Part shown: positions 1 through 11,638 of the stretch, one piece after another
Layout: every line of letters begins with the position of its first letter
Position numbering within the stretch: the first letter of the stretch is position 1
Source: Bugula neritina
Lineage: Eukaryota > Bryozoa > Gymnolaemata > Cheilostomatida > Bugulidae
Reading direction: 5' to 3'
Length of the DNA stretch: 64,000 nucleotides
Assembly (NCBI GenBank): GCA_964035545.1
Contig: OZ037766.1
Span: 7,231,722-7,295,721 of the forward strand
The notes under the pieces: generated by a model
The model's database searches: none
What the model was told of the DNA's origin: nothing
The model's input: only the letters and a program-made list of their open reading frames with translations
Position numbers and translations under genes: made by a program

Positions 1-1276
1 GAGGGTGTATAAGCATTCCAGACCACCAGCTTTCTATTGGTGAGCAGTCCATATTTCTTTTATCCTTGTTATGTGCTTAAAGTTTTTTTGTATTCTACAT
101 CAAGAAGAACAACACATTTTTTCATCAACCTAGTCATTTGAAACTAGTTTATAATGAATTGAATAATCTAATAGAAAATAAAAAAAGTTCTAACAAAAGC
201 TATCTTGACCTAGTAGGTAGAGCAATGCCTGTGTTAGGTTAAGCTATTTACATTAGTTTTATATGGCTATATGTTTTTATGATGTAGTATATATAGGCTC
301 AAATAACTTTCAAACACATTGGTTTTATATTGTTACTTTGAGCAAAACTTCAATTTTACATAAAAATTTATATAAAAAAACTATGCATTCAGTATAGATG
401 CATATTGGCACATGCAGCTATAGTTTGATCAAATTAATATGAAACAATATTAATTTCAGCCGTGCTCTACATACTCAGCATTGGAGCTGCAACGTGTATC
501 AACGGATTCATTCCTATATACTATGAATTAGCCTCCGAATGCGCCTTTCCTGTGGACGAGAGTTTGGCATGCGCTTTGCTCACCACTCTCAACAATGTAA
601 TCGGTGTGGTGTTCTTTCTGCTACTGCTAATTCCTGCATTGGCATCAGGTTAGTCATTAAAATATAGAAAACAGTTTTTGAATTTAGAGTAAATCATTTT
701 GAAAAGTTTTGTAAACATTATCTTATTTCTTCTATGCATACATAGGTGTATATGATTGTATATATTATGTGTATATAGCATGTGTATATACATGTGTATG
801 TGTATATATAACACTTGTATATGTGTAAGTGTAAATGTGTACCTATAGATGACATGTGTATATACATGTGTATGTGTATATATAACAAGTGTATATGCGT
901 AAGTGTAAATGTGTACCTATAGATGATATGTGTATATATATAGGTGTGTGCTTGTGTTACAACAAGCTAAAGAAAACAGCAGAGTATTTTTACTACAGAT
1001 AAGCTTTGCAGTACAACTATTGGCATAGAGTTATCTTCTCACTATATCTATTATATTTGCCCAGCTAATTAATAACCTTTCAACAAACAAGTTTGGTTAG
1101 TGAGGTAAAAATTTTAGAAAACACTTTTAGACTCAGAATGGATGATGTGGACATGTGTAGGAGCATGTGCACTAACAGTACCGCTGCTATTCTTTATGAA
1201 AGAGAGTTATTACAGACTGGATGTAGATACAGCATGCACACAGACAGATGAAGAACATAGAGCAGTAGGTAGCTAA
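1..1276 (+). CDS. SLC49A4/DIRC2-like MFS transporter, copy A (3' part, cut by window edge)
   Basis: This is the last part of a major-facilitator transporter of the SLC49A4 (DIRC2) type. Exons are 1-39 (end of exon 8), 460-648 (exon 9) and 1131-1276 (exon 10, TAA at 1274). Base 1 corresponds to base 6962 of copy B. Exon 9 encodes a membrane segment followed by the family motif YYELASECAFPVDE (human SLC49A4 has a similar FFEL..E..YPVPEG stretch). Exon 10 begins DSEWMMW and contains the last membrane helix and the FFMKESYYRLDVD end motif. Introns are phase 1 with GT-AG borders. Exon 9 differs from copy B at six positions, all silent, so both copies look selected at protein level. The C-terminal tail (TQTDEEHRAVGS) differs from B. 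The 5' exons lie outside the window. Family call is firm; substrate unknown. Confidence 0.88.
779..945. repeat. TG/TA-rich minisatellite, two long units, intron 9 of copy A
   Basis: Two tandem units of roughly 75 bases, beginning near 781 and 853, each contain TGTGTATATACATGTGTATG followed by TAAGTGTAAATGTGTACCTATAGATGA. It occupies the same intron position as the TGCG microsatellite of copy B, so the two paralogous introns expanded different repeats. Confidence 0.65.
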
Positions 1277-2504
1277 TATGAATCAAATTTAATATATTTT
1301 TATTCTTATGGACGTGCAGTATAATTATTATATCTCTGTTCTATTTTTATGGATCGAATTCCGTGCTTGTAAATGTGTTATGTTTGTTGTTGTTTTCTTT
1401 TTCAAAATATTATTTGTATTTTCATATAAACTAGGTATTTTATATGGTAAAAATTGTATATACCAAGTTAAAATAGGAGCATAACTATGTAATTTTGTAA
1501 CAAAATGAATATGCTTTTTTTTCCAGTGTATGCATGAGTAATGTCTCATGTGTATATTGATTATTTAATATGTGTTTATTATATACTTTTATTTGCGTTA
1601 TGAAATTTAAAAACACTCTTACAAATTATAAAAATCATTATATAAAACTTTACAAAAATAACCTAAAATAGATTTTGCTTGCAAATTTTTTTGTCCAAAT
1701 CCCTTTGTATTATATACAAAATACGCTATTTTGGAATGAAAGAGAAATTATGCTCTACTTTAAATGTTAGCACAAATTGTAAAAACACAAGCATGTTATT
1801 TTAAATAGTTACTCAAGAAAAATTTTTGGTAGCAAGTGCAGAGAGTTGTATTATATAATTGACGGAAGCTGCCAGTGAATTTAGTCTAAATTCTAGATTC
1901 TTTTAAGTTCAATCTTACCATGCTAACATGTAACAATTAGGCTGTCTTTTTCATAAGCCTAAGTTAAGGAAGCAACAATAAAACTTTAAAAAGTACTAAA
2001 CAAAGTAAAATAATAGTCTGGTAAAAGGTAAAGAAAGACAACTCTACATGGAAAAACACTAACTCGCAATAATATAACAGATAACACTGTGGTAATTACG
2101 ATAAGAAAATGACAGCTAGGCACGTGTATTGAGGCTGATGAGCATTATCACTACTGCAAGCTTAGGGCGAATGACCCTGTAGCTACGCCCCATCTATTTC
2201 ATCGGATCACTTTATTGGCTCATCCACTTGTGTAAGGTCGAAGTATAGGACACTGAGTATGCTAATGCTAACAGAAAATGACTCTCGGTTTGAAAATTGT
2301 GAAGCATAAAGCAGCCTAACTAGTAAAGGCTGAGCTTTTCCTCTACTTATGACTAGATTCTTGAAAGCAGTGACAGCAAGTGGCAAAAAGAGACTCATAT
2401 CACAGCAAGTGACAGGAAATAATGCATAATACTTACTCTTTGGATTGCAAATTTCTTCCACATCTCCTTAGAACTACAAGCAGTACTTTACCATTGTTGT
2501 GAAT
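1277..2504. other. Intergenic region between copies A and B
   Basis: No coding exon was found here. Sequence downstream of the copy A stop aligns by eye with the region after the copy B stop (about 8224-9065), ending near a shared AGTCTGGT string at about 2015 and 9052. This places one boundary of the recent A/B duplication. The region should hold the copy A 3' UTR and the copy B promoter, but I see no convincing polyadenylation signal or TATA box. Confidence 0.5.
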
Positions 2505-5500
2505 ATGGGGGATACTGGAACTGGCTCTACATCTAGGGGCAGTACTAAAGAATATGATGAAAGCTTTACAGCAAAAACTTACAAGAGAAGATGGTGGATA
2601 TTGCTTGTGTTCAGTTTCACCAGCTGTGTGCAAAGTGCTGTGTATAACACTTGGCCTCCAGTAGCTGATGCCTTGAAAATAGGCTTTGGATGGAGCGATT
2701 CATTTTCTGCAGTTATGCTTCTGATGTATTGTACAGCTGTAATTATGGGAACTTTTCCAATCATGTATTCTATAGGCAACATTGGTGAGAAAACTATAGC
2801 GTAGTTATTATACGTAGGCATACCTTCAACAGTACCTATACTGCACGTATATCAACCTGCAGTCAGCTAGTTACTCGCAACTGTATATAATCTTTTAATA
2901 TAATACTCCTTAAAAGCTAGTCTGTAAACATATTGACTTTGTCCAGCTGTATATATTAGTCATAATAGCTGAAAAAGAAGAGGCCAGTCCACACTGAAAT
3001 GCTCCATAAAACACTGTGCTATAGTTTACAATATTATTACCCTTTCAAAGAAGCTTGTGATGAAAACAGTATGGTTTGAACATTTCAAACTTCAATTATC
3101 TTTGGTAATTTTCAAAATCATAAAACCACTATAAGAAATAAAGCAAGCCATAATTTATTAATTGCCATTGCAAAGGAGAAAAGTTTTCAAGGTTTTGCCA
3201 AGCTCTGATACGAATAGCACGCGCAACTGCATAATGTGTGCACATTGGTATAAATAAGTGTGTAAAAAAATCTCTGTTAACATGTAGGCGTACAGGTTTA
3301 CTATCACTTGACTACTTACTAGCCTGTGCAACATTATAGCTACTGGATGATACTAATCACATTGGTCTTATCGTAAGCGAAGCCTGACAATCATTTACTA
3401 GCATTATTACGTAAATTGAATGCATTTATCACTCGTCACTCACTTACTGTATACCTTATGTTGGATTTATGTTCTATTGGGTTAGAGAGCTGGTTGGACA
3501 TGTCTATGTCTATACAAAAGGCACGTACAGTTGACACCCCCTAGCCTTGCCAAGATATCTAATTTGTGTTGAGCGTAACAAGACACTGCTTTTAGTTTTT
3601 TAACGGCAAAATAAAATGTTTAAAGTTTCTGGGGTGCTGAAACTATGTTTTTTTTTATTTTGAGAAAAAGACACAACAAAAACATAGTTGCAGCACCCCA
3701 GAAACGTTGAATATTTTATTTTGCCGTTAAAAACTAAAAGCAGTTTCTGCAATATAGATAATATAGCAAGTCTGGCTCTTTCTATATTATCTGGATTATA
3801 TAGGAAATTAAATTAAAAAATTTAAAATTATATTATTTTAGATTTATACAACCTGGATACCAATAGCTGATTGAATATATACTTTCTATGTTCTAAAAGT
3901 AGTTATATTTAAAGTTTTCGTGCAACAAACTGAATTTATTGCATAAGCAAGTTTTTACTTTGAATTTTCAGACTCACTCATGCAATGATTAAGCTGTGTG
4001 TTGCAGCTACTAAGAATAACATGCAATGACATTAGCAATAATTGCTATTAATTTTATAACACTTCAGAGCCAAACGAAAATGTCATCAGTATGAGCACAA
4101 AATTTCTTATAAACCAAAATTGTTTGAGCACACAACCTTTAAGCAGTCTGTAGATAATAGTTTAGGTAATTTATTTATGAATACTCTAATACTGCATAAA
4201 TGAAGTTTGCCAGCGATTATTTAAATAAAGGTGAACATCACTACTCAGTAACCAATTTCCCACAAGCTTTGACTTATAGGTCATGTCTTAAGAGGATCTC
4301 ACCAGCTCAAGCTATACAGATCTTAAAATGGACCTTCGTCTACTGCCAGAATCAGTTGCATTACAAGCCTTTCTACTTTATTAGTCTTTGCGATAGTCAC
4401 TATGTGTGTATCCAGGTTATTAGCCCTTGGATCCTTTCTGAATGGACTTGGAAGCACTGTTACCAGCTCCCTCCCTACTGTTATTTCAACTTCTTGGTTC
4501 CCAGTATCTGAAAGAACAACAGCTACATCTATAGCTTCTATGGGTTATTTAGGAACAGCCGTAGCTTTCTTTGCTGGTGAGTAAAAGTAGCTTATTTCTA
4601 ATGAGTTGCTATAACGTTACTAAGGGTATGTCACTATAGTATGTAAAATAATATAATGTATATGCATGCATATGTATAATGTGTACACAGCATGTGCAAG
4701 GTTTTAAAACCACTTCAATGTAAATCTTAAGGTAATTTACACTACACACTTCATTTCTATTGCATATTTAGGTCCTTACATTAGCGGTGCCAATGTAACA
4801 GCTTCTGAAGTGATCAACAAAGACACTCTTCCTACAGGTAAATATTCTTTTCTGTATAAATATCAAACAACATTGCAAAAATTGACTATGGAATAGGCAA
4901 ATCAAAACAAATAACTAGCATGATGGTTATTTTAATGTTACACTTGCTTTTATTTCCGTGCAGACATTTTATACAAAGATCCTTTTAAAATAATTTGATC
5001 TTTGACCCCTGACTGGCCATTAGTGATGACACTTCAGCATAGCCAAACGTGTGTAGGTCTTTAAGTAGTGATTGGAACTTGAAAAAATAAATCTGAGTAG
5101 ACAATTCTTCATACCATAAGTTTTCAGTTGGAATCATACTTATTTATTCATATAATTATCTTTAGAGGAAAAATGGCTAAAATTATCATTCAGATTATGG
5201 CTAACTATATACACTAAGAGAACATCTCAGGTTTAGTAGAAGAAGTAGAAGCACATTATGATTGCATGTGCCTATTTATGTTTCTATATTGTGTTTGAGA
5301 AGCTCTAATATGGTTATGGTATAAAATTTTAGAGTTTGTTGATAAGCTACAGACTGGAGTGCTAAATATACTATATTTCAGTAAGTCATGTATTTTATAA
5401 TAATTGATTTTATGTTTATTCTCGTTAATTTAATTTGGAGGTTGCAGTTGAGGATAATATACTATAATATATATACATTATAATTCACGTTATTTAAATT

Positions 5501-7770
5501 TTAAAGCATGATTGCTCTTATTATATATATTTTAAATACGCTATAAAGGTATGCTGCATATTTCCTATTTTATTATAGTGGCATCTCTCACAGTAGTTGG
5601 GTTCTGGTTTACCATTATATACTTCCCTTCTCAACCTCCACGATGTCCCAGCAGAGCTCAAACTCAACCACGTGAAAGTTTTTGGCCAGGAATGAAACAT
5701 CTGCTATCGTAAAGATAACTTAATAGTATGCATTCTTTATTCAATCATTTATCTAGTATATCACATTTTATTTTGGTATGACATTATTTGTTTATAATTA
5801 TTGTTAAATCAACCTTAGTTGAACTTTAGGCTAGATTTCTCTGAATTATGATATGTCATTACATTTTCAGTGTGAATGTATAGAAAAGGCTCAATTTCCC
5901 TTGTGTTTTACTCTAATGAAGATGTTTTTATTTAATATGACAAAAGAAATTTGATTGTTAACAAAAAATGATAACAAATTTATTACATGGCTATTTAAAT
6001 CAAACTTTCTTTTGTCTTCACCAGCAACGGACACTTCTGGAAACTCACCCTGGCATATAATTTACCTAATAGCATCTTTAATTCCTGGATCCCATTTTGC
6101 TCAGTAAGCTTCAGATCACTAGGAGTGGATGAGGTAAAACAACAAACTCTTTTTTTGTGTATAGAACCTGTCGCACTAGTTATTGGAGATCAGATTGTAA
6201 ATTAAAGCAGATGAAAAAATAAGTGGTGAAGCAGGAGCAGTTATAGCTCTTTGACCTAATACCATTTCTGCAAACACCCTTCTACTATTTTATAATATTA
6301 ACTAATTATATATTTCAGCTTAATTCACAGTAAAGAGTTGAAGTGTTGCATAACTTGAATTTAACCATCATTATTTTGTTATTTTTAATTACTTAAACAC
6401 TAATCTAAAGTAAATGAAATATTAATCAGTTTTTTGTTTACTTATCTAATATTAAATATATCGATTACTAAATTAAGGCATTGCTAGTTATTATGTAACT
6501 TCTAAACTTCATTAAACTCCTACAAATCCTAAATTTTATAATTAAGAGTAATAATCAACTAGCATAAAAGTATTACAGCAATATTTACTACAGCACATAT
6601 CGTATTGAAATTTTTATTGCAATCCTAACATAAAATAACACCATCGGAATAAAATCTGGTAAAATGTTTTTTTCACTAAGTTTGAAACTTTAAGCCTGAT
6701 TAGGTAATTTTAAATGTAAAAGCAGAAAAGGGCGTTGCTGGTCACATGACCTTGCTGGTCACATAATTTTGCTGATCACATGACTTTGCTGTTACCAGGT
6801 CACATCTGGGTGGATTGGATTCTCAACTCTCTTGATCAGCTCCCTTCTGTCAATTCCCATCTCTTGGATAGCGGATCGATTTAAAAGAAAATTGAAGTTG
6901 TTCCTCCAATTGGCCAATGGCCTTGCCTTAGCCTTATGCCTTATCCTAGCCTTAGTCCAGCGAGGGTGTATAAGCATTCTAGACCACCAGCTTTCTATTG
7001 GTGAGCAGCTTTTATTTCTATCAAATTTTTTGTGTGCTGAAAGGTTGTTGGTATTCTACATCAAAAATACAACACAATTATTTCTCATCAACTTCCCCAT
7101 TTAACCTTATTTTTATAATGAAATTATAATTACTTGAATAATCTAATAGAACATATAAGAAGCCTAACAAAAGCAGCCATGACCTGTAGTGGTTAGAGAT
7201 ATCCCTGTGTTAGGTTAAGCTATATACATTAGTTTTATGTGTTTACTATACATGTACTAGCTCAGCTCAAGTAACTCTCCAACACATTGGTTTTATTGTT
7301 ACTTTTAACAAACATCAATTTCACATGAAAATTATATAAAATCTGTGCTTTCAGTATAGATGTATATTGGCACATGAAGCTTATGTAGTTTTAGATAATA
7401 TAAAACAATATTAATTTCAGCTGTGCTTTACATACTCAGCATTGGAGCTGCAACGTGTATCAACGGATTTATTCCTATATACTATGAATTAGCCTCCGAA
7501 TGTGCCTTTCCTGTGGACGAGAGTTTGGCATGTGCTTTGCTCACCACTCTCAACAATGTAATCGGTGTGGTGTTCTTTCTGCTGCTGCTAATTCCTGCAT
7601 TGGCATCAGGTTAGTCATTAAAATATAGAAGACAGCTTTTGAATTTAGAGTAAATCATTTTGAAAAGTTTTGTAAACATTATTTTATTTCTACTACGCAT
7701 ATATATAGGTGCATATGCATGTATATGTGTATATAGCATGTGTATATGTGTGCGTGCGTGCGTGCGTGCA

Positions 7771-7818
<48 letters not shown>

Positions 7819-8223
7819 TGTGTGTGTGTAGATGTGCATAGATAATATGTGTGCATATATATGTGTGCGCGCGCGTGTGCTACAACTAGCTAAAGAAACA
7901 TGTTATAAACCTACAGAGTACTTTTTACTACAACTAAGCTATACAATACAACCATCGGTATAGACTATAGAGTTATCTTCTCACTCTGTCGTTTATATTA
8001 TTATTTGCCCTGTAAAAGCTAATATCTTTTCAACAGATTTTGTTAGAATATTAACAAAGTTTAGGAAATATCTTTAGACTCAGAATGGATGATGTGGACA
8101 TGTGTAGGAGCATGTGCACTAGCAATACCACTGCTATTCTTTATGAAGGATAATTATTACAGACTGGATGTAGATACAGCATGCACACAGATAAATAAAG
8201 AACATAGAGCAATAGTGAGCTAA
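2505..8223 (+). CDS. SLC49A4/DIRC2-like MFS transporter, copy B (possible frameshift at exon 2)
   Basis: Exons: 2505-2784 (ATG at 2505, start MGDTGTGS), an exon 2/3 region ending at 4576, 4772-4837, 5333-5380, 5579-5708, 6025-6133, 6799-7000, 7421-7609 and 8078-8223 (TAA at 8221). Exon 1 has the YKRRWW cytosolic entry and first helix (NTWPPVADA). Later exons carry the SERTTATS motif, VTSGWIGF, YYELASECAFPVDE and the FFMKDNYYRLDVD end. Exons 4-9 match copies C-E in length and phase. Two oddities stand out. The N-terminus has no acidic dileucine motif, unlike C, D and E. Exons 2 and 3 appear joined: 4320-4576 reads DLKMDLRLL from 4322, but the open frame that continues into exon 3 is shifted by one base. 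An alternative acceptor at 4384 would restore frame while removing about 20 residues of helix 2. Expect roughly 450-480 aa if functional; otherwise a young pseudogene. Confidence 0.75.
3586..3743. repeat. 158-bp near-perfect foldback (MITE-like) in copy B intron 1
   Basis: Arms at about 3586-3652 and 3678-3743 are inverted copies of each other with only a few mismatches, separated by about 25 bases. Shared core strings include TTTCTGGGGTGCTG and TTTTGCCGTTAAAAA. The two arms occupy almost the whole element, so a transcript would form one long hairpin. It is likely a foldback/MITE insertion in the intron. No clear target-site duplication was identified. Confidence 0.75.
7746..7830. repeat. (TGCG)n microsatellite in intron 9 of copy B
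   Basis: About 18 TGCG units with one interruption (GTGCATGC near 7770) run into a short TG tract. The poly-His/Thr and poly-Arg/Val reading frames over it are repeat artefacts, not genes. Confidence 0.9.
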
Positions 8224-8698
8224 TATAATCAAATTTAATTTATTTTTATACTCTTATAAATTTCTATAGTGTCATCAACATATATCTGTTCTATTGCTTA
8301 TGAATTGCATTTAATGTTTGCAAATGTGTTATAGTCATGGTTTTTTTCAAATTACATTTATATTTGTATATAAAGTTTATTATTTAACAAAACTTTTACA
8401 TTTTAAATCAAAACATCAACCTAACTATATATTTTTGTAAAAACGAAATTTATTTTTGCTAGTGTATGCATGCGGAATTTGTCTCATGTTTATATTGATT
8501 ATTTAATATTTATTAATTATGCTTTTTTATTAGCATTTTGAAACCTAAAATAACTCTTTTAATTATAAAAAGCCATATATAAAAATTCATAAAAATATTT
8601 ACCTAAAATTAATTTTGTTGACAACTTTTTATCCAAATCTTTTTGTTTCAAATATAAAGAATGATATTTTTAATTATAGGCTATAAACAATTATGCTT

Positions 8699-8754
8699 CA
8701 TGAAATGTCAGCATAAATTGCAACAATTGTCGCAATTTATGCTGACATTTCATG
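8699..8754. repeat. 23-bp perfect inverted repeat (hairpin)
   Basis: Arms at 8699-8721 and 8732-8754 are perfectly complementary, with a 10-base loop and a further near-match just outside. It lies about 480 bases after the copy B stop codon, beyond the likely 3' end of the coding region. It may be a foldback element remnant or a hairpin in a long 3' UTR. Confidence 0.75.
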
Positions 8755-9116
8755 GAGCAAAATTGCTTGTGTTAACACAAGTATTTAAATAGTTATTCAA
8801 GAAGAGTTATAGGTACCGACCTAGTGCATCTATTGGCTAAAATAGAAAGTTGTAACCTAACTGATGAAAGCTGCTAGCAAATTTAGTCCAAGTTCGAGCC
8901 TCTTTTGGCGTCAATCCTATACATTATTGATAAGTAATACTTTATAGGTTGTCATTTCTCAAAGCCTTGTTTAGTAAACAAAAATTTGTACCTGTTTTTA
9001 ATTTCTATAATAATACAATTTTAAAAAGATCTTCTAATAAACCAAGTACCAGTCTGGTTATTGTAATAATTTATAACATGATTGATACTGGCTGAACTTA
9101 AAAAGTCTTGTTAATA

Positions 9117-10450
9117 CAGTGGGGAGTAACAGGGGGGGGGGTGAGGGGGGCTTAATGGGCTGAATTTTCAATTTTTTGCTCTCATTTGTCTGTTTTTCAA
9201 GTTACTAGTTCAATAATCTTTAGTCTAAATGCTACACCAGTTTTCTATTATAGGTATCAATTCGTTGTTTCCATCTCTTTCACAACCTTCAGAATAACAA
9301 AATTTTTATGACAAAAATACTGGCCCATTGTGCCCCGATACCGGAGTACAATGGGCCACTGGGTAGGAGACAACAAATATATAGAACCTTTGCTAATTTG
9401 GTTGCATCTGATCTTTATTTATTTAATATACACAAGTAAATAAAAATAATCTTTCAGATCTACAGCAAAAATCATGTTTTAGCTGTACAGTTTGTGCCAC
9501 CACAGATAGCAGGGGAAGGCAAAATCAAACGCACATCACTCATTTCTACGGTGCCATTATCATTACTGTTAGAAACTAAAAATGTTTTTCTATTTCCACT
9601 TCACAGGAACTTTTTAAGAAATTTTTTTAGTAACATGTGCTACGAAATTCCAGGTGGGCTTTTTTCTATGAACTGTAGCTAAGGTGGCTGAAGTTTGTGG
9701 CTGGAATGCAAAAGGGGGGGGGGGTGAAGAAATGAGCAAATCACAATTTATTTTAATCAAATACATGTATATTCCCTCAATGATATTATAATGTATAATG
9801 AATATCATGACTATCCATTAGTAACAACACCAGAGTGTTTTGTATGATCTATAAAATGACAAATTGCTATAACCTCACCAAATGCATTTATTAGGGCAGC
9901 TTAACCTTGTAGTTTTGTAGTCTTACCATGATGTCTTTGATATTTCACAAAAAGAAAGTCAGAAATGGCTGTATCTATAATAGATATTATTAACATTTCA
10001 AATAATATTTTGAGCGAACAAACCAATAACAGTGATCAGAATGCAATGGTCAGCGTGGCCCATTGTGCCCCGTGTGGCCAAGTTGAAAATAAATAAGCCT
10101 CAATGAAAATTTATTAAAGAATTTGTTATTATACCAGCTAGGCAATGTAGAGACAAGCAATGGCAGCAATATCAGTAAAATCTAGGCTTGTTACTTTTGA
10201 GTTTAAAAAGTTATATTATAGCTTTAATGATATTGTAAAAAATTTACAAAATGTAGGTAAAAACAGTTTTGACTCGCCTTTTCAAAGTGTATGCTCTGCA
10301 AATGTTGAAACTACAATGGCTGAATAATTATGTCCTTACCTTTTATTAAAAAAAATTACAGTTCTAAATCAATAAGTTCTCTCACAATTTGACCGGCTTT
10401 TTGTACCCCTATAATGACCATTGTGCCCCGTTACCCCTATAATGTTTTCG
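9117..10450. mobile_element. Candidate decayed DNA transposon with CATTGTGCCCCG repeats
   Basis: The left side (about 9118) reads GTGGGGAGTAACAGGGG. The right side (about 10420) reads CATTGTGCCCCGTTACCCCT, which is roughly its inverse. Internal copies of the CATTGTGCCCCG string occur near 9328 and 10058. The pair at 9326-9357 also forms a small palindrome (GGCCCATTGT ... ACAATGGGCC). I see no intact transposase frame. Boundaries and class are uncertain; the region could instead be a simple repeat-rich spacer. Confidence 0.35.
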
Positions 10451-10640
10451 TCAAGCAGTCAAAGTCTAAATGTTAAAGCAAGTTGACTAAAGTAGACACA
10501 AGGTCAGTGGTTTGAATCCCAGTAAAAGTTATTAGGAATGACATAAGGGTATTCAAATTACTCATTCGCCATTATAAAAACAAGTCATTATGTCTGCTAA
10601 AAAACCTTTCATCAAGGGTTCTCATATGAGTTTTTAAATA
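10440..10640 (+). mobile_element. tRNA-derived SINE family 1, degenerate copy
   Basis: It contains a B-box-like string (GTGGTTTGAATCCCAG) after AAGGTCA, then a diverged core and the CATCAAGGGTTCTCAT tail seen in better copies at 31383, 37489 and 49909. Too decayed to define the ends or a target-site duplication. Confidence 0.55.
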
Positions 10641-11638
10641 ACACTTTTTGTCAAATCTCAAAGTCTCTTTCTTGCAAGTTTTATTGGATAATTTGTCGAA
10701 AAAATATCATCAGTTTAAACAAAATAATTGCCGATTACCTTTAATTTTTTGCAATATACAAATACACACAGCAATCATATTTTACTTTGTCTTATTTCGC
10801 TTTTTGATTAAATGGGTGTGCTTATGTACAACTAACTGCTGTATTTGATGTACTTATATATAAATCACACTCATGCAAATACTTTACCTGCTACGTCATA
10901 TGCTGGTACCTGTCTAACACACTTCAAACATAAGCTAATGGTAATTAGTACAGCAGGGAAATGCAAAATACGAAGCCAGCAAGTTTTAGTAAGAAGTAAC
11001 TAGAAAAGAATCTTCTACTGCCAATATAGCTAAACCGACCTGTTGAATGATTCCCACTGACAGCGCAAGTCACTTTGACACATACAGGTAAGTCTTAAAT
11101 TTCTTTGTGACTCTCTAGAGTTGAATTTAATTTCACCATAAAACTAAGCAGTTAAAGACTTACTAACATTTATCTCTCTCTGGTAGTCTAATGAGGTATA
11201 AACTAATAGGATAGAAAAAGACAATGATGGAATTTGCTCTGCATGTGATGTCAAAAACACTCGGCAAGCTTGCAAAGTCTTGCTCTGAGTAACTTAATCG
11301 AATAAATACTTTTTGAGTATTTAAAAGTGGCATCTGTTTTGATGCAATTGACAGCAAGTTGAACTTAATGGTGTAAATGCTTAGTCTCAGGTTCAGGTCT
11401 TTGAGCTTCTATACACAATATATTTTATATTCACAGTCAAAGTATTAGCTAACTACGTATGCAAAGTTGAATATTATAGTAGTTAGTTTCTGATATAAAT
11501 CTTCTGACTAATGTTCACAACAATTCTCATTTAAGTTTAACTCAGAATTATTTAGTGATAAAGCAGGTAGGCGTGTGTCTGTAGATTAAATAATACTTTG
11601 TAGAGAAATGCTCGGTTGAAAGTGAAAGCACAACTGAC

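Larger units (their letters stand above)
8224..11638. other. Intergenic region between copies B and C, repeat-rich
   Basis: No convincing coding exon was found. The first about 840 bases match the copy A downstream flank. A 23-bp perfect hairpin lies at 8699-8754. From about 9117 to 10450 there are G-rich tracts and three copies of the string CATTGTGCCCCG, described separately as a candidate decayed transposon. A degenerate SINE copy lies at about 10440-10640. The copy C promoter should lie just upstream of 11639. A four-codon upstream ORF (ATG at 11607 to a TGA) precedes the copy C start. Confidence 0.5.

Noticed and set aside
4964-5000. Alternative exon 5 for copy B after CCGTGCAG (DILYKDPFKII)
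   Set aside because: It runs into TGA, whereas 5333-5380 is 48 nt, in phase and matches exon 5 of the other copies (LQTGVLNILYF).
7611-7856. His/Thr/Ala-rich and Arg/Val/Cys-rich reading frames on both strands
   Set aside because: They arise from the TGCG microsatellite in intron 9 of copy B.
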